Shown here: in pieces, positions 17,255 to 26,829 of the stretch
Layout of the letters: every line of letters begins with the position of its first letter
How positions within the stretch are numbered: the first letter of the stretch is position 1
DNA from: Leptothermofonsia sp049200465
GTDB lineage: Bacteria; Cyanobacteriota; Cyanobacteriia; Leptolyngbyales; Leptolyngbyaceae
Assembly: GCF_049200465.1 (NCBI RefSeq)
Contig: NZ_CP120836.1
Location: forward strand, 3,782,001 to 3,846,000
Direction: 5' to 3'
Length of the DNA stretch: 64,000 bases
Notes under the pieces: model-generated
Database searches by the model: none
What the model saw: the letters and a program-made list of their open reading frames with translations, nothing else
Told to the model about the DNA's origin: nothing
Position numbers and translations under genes: made by a program

Positions 17255-19089
17255 CCCAACTGAAGAAACATCCCACCCCGCTGCACCCCAGCCTGGCTAC
17301 CATAGCTGCTGAGGGTAACGGATCGGAGATGGTCAAATAGCGGTTTACCCGTTAACTCGACCAGTTTCAGCAGCGGAAACTGGCTTTTCAGGATTGGTTG
17401 GCTGGTTGCCCAATCCAGGTATAGATAGCCGTTGTTCGGCTGCAGCAGGGGGGCGATCGCCTGCTGAAATCGAGAATCTTTCATCAGTGAATTGTCCGTT
17501 CCCCGCAGGACTCGATCCATGGAGGCGATCGAACTGGTAAACACTTCGTAATTGCCGACTGTGGCATGCACTCCACGCACCTCTGCCTGCAATGCCAGGG
17601 ACGCACTGTCTTTTTTACCCGCTTCCGTGGTTAGATGAGTCCAGGCAGAAACGGTCTGGTCACCTAGTTTAATGGGGCCCACGCTTAATCCCTGCTCTTT
17701 GGCGATCGCATCCAATCGGTCAATTCCCTGCTTCGCCAGACCCACGTCTGAACGCTGAGCTATAAAGATCCAGTCACCCACAGCGGGAGGAGTGGAGAGG
17801 GAAGCGTTTGTTTTTTTCTTTTCTCGCTGTTCCGCCTGGGTTCCAGAACTGGGAACCAGTCCTAATGCATACTCCCCCTTCACCCAACTAAACACATCTC
17901 TGGGCAGATCGATCTTCCATCGCTTCTGAAGCTCTGCTAGGGGTTGGTTCAGCAGTTTAGAAGCCGTCTCATAACTTTTCAGATCACTGGAAAGCCCTGC
18001 CCAGAGTCGGTCAAGATTAATTCCCGATGCAGCCAGAGCACTCCTGGCAGGAAGGTATTGCAAAGCCCCCACTGGTTGTGTCAGTGAGGCAGCCACCGAA
18101 CTTTTCTTACCACCCGACAATGCGGTTTCCGCCACCAATCCGCGCCGATCCAGTTCCAGGGCGATCGCCATCGTCTGGTAGGCAGGGGTGGTTTCTGGTT
18201 TTACGGTGGCGCTCTTTGTCGGGTCTTTTCCAGGAACCGCTGTTTCCTCCGCCAGCCACGCTGCCAGTCCGGGCAAATTAATGAAAGATAGCCCAATTCG
18301 GGGTTTGGTCAGGGTTTCTAACGCCTGTTCATAAAAGCTGGCACTGCGCAGGCTAAGGTCCGGAGCCTGTACGTTATTGATTGCATCTCGCAATACCTTG
18401 GGGTGGTTGGCAAACAGAATGAAGCGATCGCCCACCGCTGCACTGGCAAGGGAGGGAGAGGAATAGGAAAGGGTTGAAAGCTGAGATTGGAGGGTTGAGC
18501 TTTTTTTGCCTTTGGCTCCAGAATCCAGGCTCCTGACCTGTTCAGCCTGGCTGCCATACAACAACTTCACGCCCTTGTACTGCTCAAACACCAGGTCAGT
18601 GCCCGCGATCGCCCGCTTTTGCCAGAAGAGTTGTAGAAATTCACGGGAGCGCTCTGGATCCTGAGTGGCGATCGCCAGCAGATAACCCGGTTGCCGTCCA
18701 TTCGCTGCATCGCGGTCAATATCGAGGGTGGTGACTGCCAGAGTGATTTCCTTACCCAGCCAGGGCTGGATATCCTGCTTATAACTCAAACCCGTATTGG
18801 CCAGCAAGCCTTGCTGTAACTGAGCTAACTCTGCCCTTGCCTGCCGCCGCTCTCCCGGTCGCGCTACTCCTAGCCGAAACGCCTCTAATTGGTCAGGATT
18901 AGCCAGCAGGGAAACCATGGCCGGAGCCTGCCTGGGCACAAACATAGCAGCCGCAGGGGTCACATCCTGCCCAGCCTTCAGCAAATTCAGTGGGCTTTGA
19001 GAAAGCAGCCAGTAAAAACCAATCGTGGCAACGAGCAACAGCCCCCCAACCACACTTGCCAGGATAAAGTAGAACGATCGCAGCTTCAT
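17251..19089 (-). CDS. DUF3352 membrane-anchored protein
   Basis: An N-terminal membrane anchor (residues 5-30, FYFILASVVGGLLLVATIGF) is followed by a large extracytoplasmic part beginning PAAAMFVPRQAPAMVSLLAN, the characteristic start of DUF3352. This family is widespread in cyanobacteria and its function is unknown. The 612-residue length is normal, and no catalytic motif is recognised. The stop overlaps the stop of the HEAT-repeat gene, so the two genes are convergent. Confidence 0.88.
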   Translation of the reverse strand: MKLRSFYFILASVVGGLLLVATIGFYWLLSQSPLNLLKAGQDVTPAAAMFVPRQAPAMVSLLANPDQLEAFRLGVARPGERRQARAELAQLQQGLLANTGLSYKQDIQPWLGKEITLAVTTLDIDRDAANGRQPGYLLAIATQDPERSREFLQLFWQKRAIAGTDLVFEQYKGVKLLYGSQAEQVRSLDSGAKGKKSSTLQSQLSTLSYSSPSLASAAVGDRFILFANHPKVLRDAINNVQAPDLSLRSASFYEQALETLTKPRIGLSFINLPGLAAWLAEETAVPGKDPTKSATVKPETTPAYQTMAIALELDRRGLVAETALSGGKKSSVAASLTQPVGALQYLPARSALAASGINLDRLWAGLSSDLKSYETASKLLNQPLAELQKRWKIDLPRDVFSWVKGEYALGLVPSSGTQAEQREKKKTNASLSTPPAVGDWIFIAQRSDVGLAKQGIDRLDAIAKEQGLSVGPIKLGDQTVSAWTHLTTEAGKKDSASLALQAEVRGVHATVGNYEVFTSSIASMDRVLRGTDNSLMKDSRFQQAIAPLLQPNNGYLYLDWATSQPILKSQFPLLKLVELTGKPLFDHLRSVTLSSYGSQAGVQRGGMFLQLG

Positions 19090-19428
19090 GGCAAATCAGA
19101 GGTCGCTTTCAAGCGAACAAGCAAAACAGTCCAGCAACAAACCATTATTTCAGCACAGTGTCCCCAGAGCATATTAAAGATGCCGAAAAAGATGCCGAAA
19201 AGGCTCTCCTGAGAGTTTGTCAATAAGCTTTGCTTATCCAATAAAAATTTTGTTTGGCATCAACAGAGAGGCTGACATGATTTTTTCATCGGCAACCGGG
19301 TTATCTACCAGGAACTCATGTGCAGACGTTCCCTCAGTTTGTAGGCATGATGAAGAAAGAAGTTGAATTAATCAGGTGTGTTGAGAAATGGTGTTTTGGT
19401 CTGTAGAGACAGTTCATTCAATGTTCCT

Positions 19429-19474
19429 GCGGATAATCACTTACAGATTTAGCGGATAATCACTTACAGATTTA
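19429..19474 (+). repeat. 23-base perfect tandem duplication
   Basis: GCGGATAATCACTTACAGAT plus TTA occurs twice in direct succession (19429-19451 and 19452-19474), about 65 bases before the start of the next gene. In the rest of the gap 19090-19537 a 12-base unit (AGATGCCGAAAA) is also repeated near 19180-19201. No gene or RNA is recognised there. Confidence 0.85.
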
Positions 19475-19537
19475 ATACAGCACTGATTGATGGTCGGGGT
19501 GCAGAGCGTTTGTGGATCACTGTTAGTGAGGACTTCA

Positions 19538-19816
19538 ATGCCCAAACCTGATTCTGACGAAACCGAGCAATTTCCTGACCAGGAGTCTTTGCAATCTATG
19601 GATATTGAACAGTGGATTGAGAACTTACAGCGTGCCGATCGCTCGTTCTACAACATCATGGCGCTGGAGGTATGGTCGATCGCCAAAACGATGGATGGCT
19701 TGCTTCCGGGCTTCTGGAACCGCTTTATGACCAACCGCCAAATTGCCCTCAAGCAGTTTATGCAACAGAAAAACCTCCGGCGTTCCAGTGCTGAGAATCA
19801 CCCTGAAGAGAGATAA
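19538..19816 (+). CDS. Small conserved cyanobacterial protein of unknown function
   Basis: 92 residues from ATG 19538, which has AGGA seven bases upstream; the frame is open from 19487. The sequence contains IEQWIENLQRADRSFYNIMA and ALEVWSIAKTMDGLLPGFWN, with an amphipathic helical look and no cysteines. The conserved, biased composition and the ribosome binding site support a real gene. No function is claimed. It ends 109 bases before the GspE/PilB-type ATPase on the same strand. Confidence 0.7.
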   Translation: MPKPDSDETEQFPDQESLQSMDIEQWIENLQRADRSFYNIMALEVWSIAKTMDGLLPGFWNRFMTNRQIALKQFMQQKNLRRSSAENHPEER

Positions 19817-19925
19817 AGTGCGGGCATGTGTCTATCCGCACTTTATCTCTCTTCCACTCAGCGTTTACACTACTTTCTGCGCTCCTCATTTCTCAAGGCG
19901 CTCTACCATTCGCTTCCCTAGTGCC

Positions 19926-21605
19926 ATGAAATCTACCGCGTCTGCTCTATCGGTCTGGAAACAACTGAAGAACCGTGAAATTAACTGCGAAGAAGCTCTC
20001 AACCTGTTAGTCCATCAAGATGGAACAGTGACGCTTGGATTGCTCGATCCAGAAGTCACCTACCGATTTTTACGAGAATTTCCAGATCGCAGCACGCTCC
20101 CGCCCGTTATCCCCCTGCTGCTATGGCGCAACTGCTTCTATCTGGGCAGCCCGGTGCCCATCACCCCGGAGGCACTTCGCAAATTGAGCGATCGCACCTT
20201 CACTGATATCAAAGTCATTCCCATCTCCGACAAAAGCTACCGCGCCTGGCATCGCGCCCAAAACATTGATTGTAACCAGCTTAGCGCTCAACCATTCATC
20301 AACCCTCTGACTGGCGAACTGGAGCAGGAAGACATCAGCGAAGTTACCAAAGAGCTACTCTCCAAGGCTGCCGACCAGATTGAACGCATTAGAACCATTA
20401 TCTCCGGGGCACTACGAAATCGAGCCAGCGACATTCACCTGGAACCCACGCTGGATGGGCTACGGGTACGCTACCGGATCGATGGAATTTTGCGAGACAT
20501 CACTACCCTGCCATCAGACATTAGCCGGAGGGCGATCGTAGCGCTCAAAGTCATGTCCGATATGGATATTGCCGAAAGTCGCCGCCCCCAGGATGCCCGG
20601 ATTGGCGATAGCTACGCCACAGGACAGGCAACTGGTTTAGGGTTAGACATGCGAGTCAGCACATTGCCCTGCGTCGGTGGCGAAAAAGCCGTTATCCGCC
20701 TCCTTCCCCGTCAAAATCCCTTCTCCAGCATGGATGAGCTGGGGTTTTCCCAGCACACGCTGGAAATCTACAAGAACTGGCTTCAGCAGCCCCAGGGAAT
20801 GGTCATTTTCACCGGACCCACGGGCTCTGGTAAAACCAGTACTCTTTATACCAGTCTGCAAACGGTTGCTACTGAATATGTCAACGTAGTCACCGTCGAA
20901 GACCCCGTAGAGTATATCCTGCCCCGCATCACCCAAACCCAGGTTCACGAACCTGCCGGAATGACCTTTGCTGCCGGACTACGTGCCATTCTGAGGCAAG
21001 ATCCAGATATCATCATGGTTGGCGAAATTCGCGACCACGAAACAGCAGAAACCGCCGTCCGGGCAGCTCTTACCGGACACCTGGTTTTAACTACTCTGCA
21101 CACTAATGATGCTGTCAGTGCTATCCCTCGCCTGAAAGACATTGGCCCCGATCCTGGCTTAATTAGCGATGCTCTTCTGGGGATTGTAGCCCAGCGTTTG
21201 GTGCGTAAAATTTGCCCCCACTGTGCTGAGCCCTACAAACCCACCGAAGCTGACTTAAAAGTGCTGGGAATTGACTGGGAACAGGCCAATACTGGACAGT
21301 GGCAACAGGGTCGCGGCTGCTCCCGCTGCTTCAATTCTGGTTTTCTCGGTCGGGAAGCCATCATCGAGCTACTGAATGTCGATGACACCATTCGCCAGAT
21401 CATTTATGAAGGCACCATGACCCAACTTCATCGCTACCTGAACGAAAGCGGTTTTGACTCCTTTCGGGTTGCAGCGATTGAAAAGGTGACGACGGGTATT
21501 ACTACTGTCAAAGAAGTTCTACGGGTGTTGCCCTACAGTGCTATGCGACGCAGATACCTGGAAGAGAGCCAAAACAGTATAAGGAGAACCGCTGCCGCAA
21601 TATAA
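19926..21605 (+). CDS. GspE/PilB-type secretion or pilus ATPase
   Basis: 559 residues. The C-terminal ATPase has Walker A GPTGSGKTST (about 297), Asp-box and Walker B motifs including LRQDPDIIMVGEIRD (about 362), His-box LTTLHTNDA, and a four-cysteine zinc motif (C429/C432 and C465/C468). These hexameric motors drive type IV pilus extension or type II secretion. The N-terminal domain is short, and the protein is about 110 residues shorter than typical cyanobacterial PilB. No pilC or pilT neighbour is present. The frame opens at 19743, but upstream codons overlap the preceding gene and look non-coding; ATG 19926 is chosen. Confidence 0.92.
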   Translation: MKSTASALSVWKQLKNREINCEEALNLLVHQDGTVTLGLLDPEVTYRFLREFPDRSTLPPVIPLLLWRNCFYLGSPVPITPEALRKLSDRTFTDIKVIPISDKSYRAWHRAQNIDCNQLSAQPFINPLTGELEQEDISEVTKELLSKAADQIERIRTIISGALRNRASDIHLEPTLDGLRVRYRIDGILRDITTLPSDISRRAIVALKVMSDMDIAESRRPQDARIGDSYATGQATGLGLDMRVSTLPCVGGEKAVIRLLPRQNPFSSMDELGFSQHTLEIYKNWLQQPQGMVIFTGPTGSGKTSTLYTSLQTVATEYVNVVTVEDPVEYILPRITQTQVHEPAGMTFAAGLRAILRQDPDIIMVGEIRDHETAETAVRAALTGHLVLTTLHTNDAVSAIPRLKDIGPDPGLISDALLGIVAQRLVRKICPHCAEPYKPTEADLKVLGIDWEQANTGQWQQGRGCSRCFNSGFLGREAIIELLNVDDTIRQIIYEGTMTQLHRYLNESGFDSFRVAAIEKVTTGITTVKEVLRVLPYSAMRRRYLEESQNSIRRTAAAI

Positions 21606-21700
21606 GGGCAGAGCAGTTGTTGGTTGTTAGTTAGTGGATTAGCCAAGTGAGGGGTGAGAGTAAGGATGTGGTGGAGTGGTAGGGTAATGGGGTGATAGAG

Positions 21701-21800
21701 GGTTTGTCAATTTTTTTTGTGGCAGTCCTGGAAACGGGGTTGAGGGAATCAGGGTTTCAAGGATTCAGAACCCCGTTTCTAGAACACCCTCGTTTCTAGA
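21701..21800. repeat. Family C element, copy 2, with tandem 18-mer
   Basis: GGTTTGTCAATTTTTTTTGT, GGCAGTCCTGGAAACGGGGT, TGAGGGAATCAGGGTTTCAA, GGATTCAGAACCCCGTTTCT. GAAACGGGGTT pairs with AACCCCGTTTC. The right end is a tandem pair of GTTTCTAGAACACCCTC (about 21774-21808), a slippage-like duplication. Confidence 0.8.
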
Positions 21801-21860
21801 ACACCCTCGTGATAGAGTGAGGTTTCTCCACTCCCTCAGTCCTTCCCTCCCTTCCTTAAT

Positions 21861-22073
21861 CTACCCTGGACTGCCTGCTACCTGTTGCAGCTCAGCCAGG
21901 TGGAATTCAGCTAGAATGGCTTGCGCATCGGCCTGGGACTTCAGCCAGTATTGAGCATTGAATAAATAGGAGACTTTTCGTTTATCTCGCGTTTTTGGTG
22001 CTGGCTCCCAAACCTTCAAAACCCAGGGTTTTTGACGGTTACGGTAGGGTTTGTAGACAATCGAATACTCCAT
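21861..22073 (-). CDS. Small conserved basic protein of unknown function
   Basis: 70 residues, MEYSIVYKPYRNRQKPWVLK, aromatic and basic, with an SYLFNAQYWLKSQADAQAIL segment. Single domain, no cysteines, no signal peptide. The compact composition and repeat-free frame suggest a real gene, but no family is recognised with confidence. The ATG is preceded by a weak AGGAG-like stretch (GTTAGGAGTTGTCCCA). Confidence 0.6.
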   Translation of the reverse strand: MEYSIVYKPYRNRQKPWVLKVWEPAPKTRDKRKVSYLFNAQYWLKSQADAQAILAEFHLAELQQVAGSPG

Positions 22074-22603
22074 TGGGACAACTCCTAACAGCTCAGTAAT
22101 CTGTAGTCAGTAGATGCTCCCCTTTTATGCACAAACCACTCCATGAGAAAGCTAGTAGCAATTGTTAACATTCCACTTTCTCTACTACTATCTTTGAAGC
22201 AGGGAAACATTTACCTCTAACCACAAGTAGAGACTTTCTCTGTCTGTGGAGAGAGATCTGATAGGGAATCTGTCTGGCAAACTGTTACTAATTCAGAACT
22301 TCTACCCAAGGGCGAACAGCCGTTCACCATGGGATAGGGCTACTCGATACCAGCCTAATTCAGTTGTGAGATCTAAATCAGTTGTGAGATAGAGAGGCTT
22401 TTGTAAGAAGAAACTCCTACGGAATTCCTTCTTATAATCCAAATAGGATCGCTATATAAACAGACTTGGTGTAAGCAATTTTTGATTTATTCACTGAATT
22501 CTGCGTTCAAGGGTTAAAGGGATTTTGGCGATCGCCCAACCTTTCGCTTAATCAATCGGATTTTAAATTAATCACAATAAATTGGTAACAACTGTCCTTT
22601 CCC
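22074..22603. other. Long intergenic region upstream of the rhodanese gene
   Basis: Contains direct repeats of AATCAGTTGTGAGAT-type sequence (22360-22392) leading into a family B palindrome, then AT-rich sequence. No open frame, tRNA or recognised ncRNA is seen. The unassigned part 22120-22360 has no visible structure. Confidence 0.5.
22364..22458. repeat. Family B element, copy 1
   Basis: Reads AGTTGTGAGATAGAGAGGCT, TTTGTAAGAAGAAACTCCTA, CGGAATTCCTTCTTATAATC, CAAATAGGATCGCTATATA. TAAGAAGaAACTCC and the mirrored GGAATTCCTTCTTA form the central hairpin. The CAAATAGGATCGCTATA terminus is shared with the copies near 30680 and 63114. Confidence 0.75.
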
Positions 22604-22963
22604 ATGTCTGCACAATTCTTTAGCCAACCAATTGCCACAGTTACGGTCGAAGAGCTGGCCCGCCTTCTGACGGAAACACCAACCAAGGTACAGTTTATCG
22701 ATGTGCGGGAGCCTCGTGAATTGGAGCTTGCTAGTCTACCAGGGTTTCAAAACCTGCCTTTGAGTCAGTACGCAGAATGGTCTGGGAATATCCTCACCTG
22801 CCTGGAGCCGGAGAAACCTACAGTAGTGATGTGTCATCACGGAATGCGATCGGCTCAAATGTGTCAATGGTTAATGAGCCAGGGCTTTACTCAGGTACGA
22901 AACGTTGCTGGAGGCATTGATGCCTATTCGGTTCTGGTAGACCCCTCAGTACCTCGCTATTAG
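22604..22963 (+). CDS. Rhodanese-domain protein
   Basis: A single rhodanese domain of 119 residues: VQFIDVREPRELELASLPG, active-site loop C77-HHGMRS (77-83) and a C-terminal VRNVAGGIDAY. The catalytic cysteine carries a persulfide in sulfurtransferases; the substrate of this small stand-alone type is unknown. The gene is isolated by long gaps on both sides. Confidence 0.92.
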   Translation: MSAQFFSQPIATVTVEELARLLTETPTKVQFIDVREPRELELASLPGFQNLPLSQYAEWSGNILTCLEPEKPTVVMCHHGMRSAQMCQWLMSQGFTQVRNVAGGIDAYSVLVDPSVPRY

Positions 22964-23523
22964 TACTCTGTGGCTTAAGTTTGGCAACCAATTTGAGGGG
23001 AAGAGGGAGCGAAAGCAGACCTGGCTTCCTTCAACGTGACTTTTCAATCAAGGTTGCGCCAGAGTAGACTCAGGATATACAGCCTCTCATTGGCTTAATG
23101 GGGCTTAGTGGACTGACCGCTATTGCCCAGACGACTTCAGATATAGCAATCCTGTCTGGATTGTGAGAGGACTTTTCCACCAGGGAAAGCTTTTCACAGT
23201 TCTCCTTTTTCACAAAAAATTCAGGATTGCGATGGATAATCTTTAACTGTATTGGCTACTGATCAATACTGGAACTGAAGGGAAAATAAAGTATCTGTTA
23301 TCTTTATTCACACAACTCAATATCATACGAGTTATCCTGGTGTGCCAGTGAAAGAGTAGCGTAAGCCATCCTTTCATCCCAACCCAAATCCCTGGAATAT
23401 CAATTTTTATTTAGTGATGAGTTTTTATCACTAAACTCTCAAGAGAAGCACCATACTCTACGCCTAATTCATCTGGGCACTGTTTATTCATATATCTATT
23501 TAGTATCCCTTAGTTTTTTGCCA
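22964..23523. other. Intergenic region upstream of hrcA
   Basis: Holds a divergent family B palindrome (23141-23230) and a short inverted repeat around GTGATGAGTTTTTATCACTA (about 23414-23433). No CIRCE-like TTAGCACTC/GAGTGCTAA pair is seen, so there is no visible evidence for autoregulation of hrcA by that operator. No gene is recognised. Confidence 0.5.
23141..23230. repeat. Family B element, copy 2 (divergent)
   Basis: ATATAGCAATCCTGTCTGGA, TTGTGAGAGGACTTTTCCAC, CAGGGAAAGCTTTTCACAGT and a CAGGATTGC right end. The outer GCAATCCTG/CAGGATTGC arms are perfectly complementary over nine bases. The inner TTGTGAGA...TTTCACA arms resemble the other B copies. Confidence 0.65.
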
Positions 23524-24606
23524 ATGTCGCACCCGGTCCATCTCACTAGTCGTCAGCAGCAGGTTCTTTGGGCAACCGTCCGCCACTACATTGCAACCGC
23601 AGAACCGGTTGGCTCAGAAGCGTTGGTCAAGGAATATAACCTGAGTGTCAGTTCAGCAACCATTCGTAATGCTATGTCAGTGTTGGAAAAGAGTGGATTG
23701 TTGTTTCAACCCCATACGTCTGCTGGGCGTGTTCCTTCCGACTCTGGCTACCGAATTTATGTGGATCAGTTGCTTACGCCTGCTAATGAACTGACCTCTC
23801 AAGTTGAGCAATTGCTAGCCGATCGCCTCAACCGCGAAGACTGGAGTTTAGAAGCACTCCTGCGGGGCGCAGCTCAGATTCTGGCAACGGTTAGTGGCTA
23901 CATCACGCTAATTACTCTGCCCCTAACTAACACGACTTACCTTCGACACGTTCAACTTGTCCCTGTCGATCCTGGGCGAGTCATGCTGATCTTTGTGACC
24001 GATTCCTATGAAACCCAGTCTGCCCTGATGGACTTGCCTAAACCTGAAGGCAGCCCTGACCCTGACACTGAGCTTTTGGAGCGGGAACTTCAGATTCTTT
24101 CCAATTTTTTGAATGACCAGTTGCGAGGAAGGGCGATCGCCGAACTAACCACCCTTGACTGGACCGAACTGGATCGCGAATTTGAGCGCTATGCCGACTT
24201 TTTAAGGGCAGTGCGGGCAGAGGTGGCCCGTCGCTCCCAATCCTCCGCACCGACCCAGATCATGGTCAGCGGTTTAGCAGAAGTTTTGCGTCAGCCCGAA
24301 TTTTCTGAATTGCATCAGATTCAAACTATTGTTCACCTGCTGGAAGAAGAGCAAGACCAGTTACTGCCTCTTATCTTTGAGCAGCCAGAACCTCGAAATC
24401 CTGGAAAACGGCTGACCATCCGGATTGGTTCTGAAAATCCTCTAGAACCGATTCGAACCTGCACGCTGATCTCGTCCACCTACCAGCGGGGAACAACGCC
24501 AGTGGGCAGTGTGGGCATGCTGGGTCCCACCCGTATGGTGTACGAAAATGCGATCGCCCTGGTTGAAGCCGCTGCTGATTATCTCTCCGATACGCTCAGC
24601 AACTAG
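23524..24606 (+). CDS. hrcA: Heat-inducible transcription repressor HrcA
   Basis: An N-terminal winged helix (LTSRQQQVLWATVRHYIATA, EPVGSEALVKEYNLSVSSAT, GLLFQPHTSAGRVPSDSGYR) is followed by the HrcA dimerisation/GAF-like core and the conserved C-terminal SVGMLGPTRMVYENAIALVE. HrcA represses groESL/dnaK-type heat-shock genes by binding CIRCE operators and is itself stabilised by GroEL. TTG 23518 is in frame; ATG 23524 is chosen. No chaperone genes are nearby. Confidence 0.96.
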   Translation: MSHPVHLTSRQQQVLWATVRHYIATAEPVGSEALVKEYNLSVSSATIRNAMSVLEKSGLLFQPHTSAGRVPSDSGYRIYVDQLLTPANELTSQVEQLLADRLNREDWSLEALLRGAAQILATVSGYITLITLPLTNTTYLRHVQLVPVDPGRVMLIFVTDSYETQSALMDLPKPEGSPDPDTELLERELQILSNFLNDQLRGRAIAELTTLDWTELDREFERYADFLRAVRAEVARRSQSSAPTQIMVSGLAEVLRQPEFSELHQIQTIVHLLEEEQDQLLPLIFEQPEPRNPGKRLTIRIGSENPLEPIRTCTLISSTYQRGTTPVGSVGMLGPTRMVYENAIALVEAAADYLSDTLSN

Positions 24607-25128
24607 TGGACGATGGCATCAGTCCAGTAACTATTGGGTTGGGGAATGGGGAGTCGGAGGGAACCAGAATGGTATCCGTATTCCCGCCAAGCTGTACTAG
24701 TTTTGCAAACACTAAATTTTGCAACATGGGGGTTTGGGGGTTTCACCCCCAGCCAGGGGTGAAACCCCCAAACCCCGTCCTCAGCCTGGTGGCTATAGCT
24801 ATAATTCTTGAGTCTTAACGAGGCGGCTAGCACCGCTCATCATTCCCTTGCCAGGTTCACCTGACCTGGTTACGGTCTTAACCTGGAATGGATAGGATTA
24901 GCGGGTGGGTTCTGGAAACAGAATTTTGTGTCTACAGATGTCACCTGTTCTGTTTCTACAGATGGTCAATCAGGTCTAAAGCGTGCCCCAATTAGCAAAA
25001 TGAGTTTAGATTAGCGATGGGTAAATTTTTTAACCCGCCGTCATTTTTCAATGGCAGCCGCGTCAGCGCTGGTTTGCCAGTTGATAGCCAAGCTCTTCCT
25101 ATCTCGACTGGTTCCCAAGGTTTCTGCT
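24607..25128. other. Intergenic region upstream of the metallophosphoesterase
   Basis: Contains family A copy 6, then a palindrome CCAGGTTCACCTGACCTGG (about 24851-24869) and a pair of GTTTCTACAGATG/GTGTCTACAGATG repeats (24929-24965). No Pho-box triplet is convincing. An in-frame upstream start (ATG 25051) would lengthen the next gene into this region. Confidence 0.45.
24719..24803. repeat. Family A element, copy 6
   Basis: GGGGGTTTGGGGGTTTCACC and CCCAGCCAGGGGTGAAACCC CCAAACCCCGTCCTCAGCCT GGTGGCTATAGCTATA. The arms GGGGGTTTGGGGGTTTCACCCC / GGGGTGAAACCCCCAAACCCC make a near-perfect 20-base-pair hairpin. Confidence 0.8.
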
Positions 25129-26829
25129 ATGGTTATCCATCCAAAACTTCTGACTGATCCCTTTCTGCAACTTCCCACTAAAAATTCGGTTCGGGTTGTT
25201 TGGTTTACTGAGTTTGCCGGTATTCAACATACCGTTCACTACGGGGAGGGACTGGGGCAAAAGGCTGGGGCAAAAACCACCTTACTCAGCCGCACCCATG
25301 AAGATGCAGATTCCTACCTGGAAACACCTGCCACTCAGCTAACTCGCCGTTTGATCTGGCGGCATGAGGCAGAAGTAACCGGGCTACTTCCTGGAACTCC
25401 CATTCCCTATCAAGTAAGCAGCACCCGCGAAGATGGAGAAGCAGTTCACAGCGAAATATTTACCCTATCTGCCAGTCCTGCGCCCGGTCAACCGCTCAAG
25501 ATTTTACTCACATCCGACCACCAACTGAAGCCAATGGTGGCTGCTAACTATCAAAAGGTGGTTGAGACGGTTGGGAAAGTGGATGCCGTGTTGTTTGCTG
25601 GAGATCTGATTAACGTCCCCGATCGCGCCTCCGAATGGTTTGATGCCAGTACAGGCAATGCGTTCTTTCCAGTTCTTCAAGGACGGGCACACTACGAGAT
25701 GGAAAGGAACGGTGTCAAAACCACCTATGTAGGGGGGGCGTTGATTCAGTCGGCACCTCTATTTGCAGCAATTGGTAATCACGAAGTGATGGGACGGTTT
25801 TCCACCGAATCTAGCCTCCATTTCCAATTTAATGATGCTGTTCCTCGTACAAAAGCCAAAGAGCGGTATGACCAGGATGCCAGAGTGATTAATCCCACCA
25901 ATGATCCTGCAATACAGGACAGTTGGTTGAAAAATCATTCCTTCAACACAGACACCTACGAAGAAATCTTCAGCTTTCCAGAGAACTCTCCCGGTGGCAA
26001 GAAGTATTATGCCATTACCTTTGGCGATGTCCGGTTAATTGTCCTCTATATCACCAACATCTGGCGCACCTATAACCTTACAGCAAATGAAAAAGGACGG
26101 TATCACGAACAGCAGGCAGATCTGAATATCCCTGATAAGTGGGGCTACGGACAGCACATCTTTGAACCGATCGCGGAGGGTAGCCCGCAGTACAACTGGT
26201 TGAAACAGGAGCTAAACCATCCTGAGTTTCAGCAGGCCAAATATCGAGTGGTCATGTTTCACCACCCGCCCCACACGTTGGGAGATAACATTGTTCCCGC
26301 CTATACCGACCCGGTGCAGGTGATTGAGCGCGATATAGACGGTACGATTAGGGCTATTCGTTATGAGTACCCGAAACAGGCAGATTACATTATTCGAGAC
26401 GTTGTGCCGTTGTTAGAAGCCGCTGGAACTCACCTTGTCTTCTTTGGACATTCCCACCTCTGGAACCGCTTTGTCAGCCCCAGCGGTACTCATTACCTGG
26501 AGTCATCCAATGTCGGGAATTCCTATGGGGCTTATGTGGGTGATCGCAAACGCCCCATCCCCTTAAATTACAAGGAAGAATACGTCGCCACCGGCGATCC
26601 TAATGGTCTGGAACCCGTTGTACCAACCATTGCTCCCCTCCGAGATACCAGCGGTCAACCGATGCCCTATATTGCCAGTAACGACATCACCGTATTCAGC
26701 ATCTTCGACACCGGCAGCGGCACCATCAGCAGCTATCGGTTTGATACTCAGGAGCCAGAATCAGCCGTTGTCAGGTTTGATGAGTTTCGGGTGAGGAGGG
26801 AAAACGTTCTCGATGAAAGGCGGAAATAA
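25129..26829 (+). CDS. Purple-acid-phosphatase-like metallophosphoesterase
   Basis: An N-terminal fibronectin-like domain (about 1-115: SVRVVWFTEFAGIQHTVHYG, IPYQVSSTREDGE) precedes a calcineurin-type phosphoesterase with the full motif series SDHQ, FAGDLIN, GNHE, MFHHPPH and FFGHSHLW. The dimetal site should therefore be intact, acting on a phosphomonoester or diester that is not identifiable from sequence. The frame is open from ATG 25051, which would add a hydrophobic 26 residues. ATG 25129 has AAGG eight bases upstream and matches the domain start. The stop overlaps the next gene by 17 bases. Confidence 0.88.
   Translation: MVIHPKLLTDPFLQLPTKNSVRVVWFTEFAGIQHTVHYGEGLGQKAGAKTTLLSRTHEDADSYLETPATQLTRRLIWRHEAEVTGLLPGTPIPYQVSSTREDGEAVHSEIFTLSASPAPGQPLKILLTSDHQLKPMVAANYQKVVETVGKVDAVLFAGDLINVPDRASEWFDASTGNAFFPVLQGRAHYEMERNGVKTTYVGGALIQSAPLFAAIGNHEVMGRFSTESSLHFQFNDAVPRTKAKERYDQDARVINPTNDPAIQDSWLKNHSFNTDTYEEIFSFPENSPGGKKYYAITFGDVRLIVLYITNIWRTYNLTANEKGRYHEQQADLNIPDKWGYGQHIFEPIAEGSPQYNWLKQELNHPEFQQAKYRVVMFHHPPHTLGDNIVPAYTDPVQVIERDIDGTIRAIRYEYPKQADYIIRDVVPLLEAAGTHLVFFGHSHLWNRFVSPSGTHYLESSNVGNSYGAYVGDRKRPIPLNYKEEYVATGDPNGLEPVVPTIAPLRDTSGQPMPYIASNDITVFSIFDTGSGTISSYRFDTQEPESAVVRFDEFRVRRENVLDERRK

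Noticed and set aside
22964..23523. Possible CIRCE operator upstream of hrcA
   Set aside because: No TTAGCACTC/GAGTGCTAA pair is present; the only palindrome is a family B repeat.
24719..24803. Strong hairpin read as a possible terminator of hrcA
   Set aside because: It is a family A element about 110 bases past the stop without a T-run; kept as a repeat.
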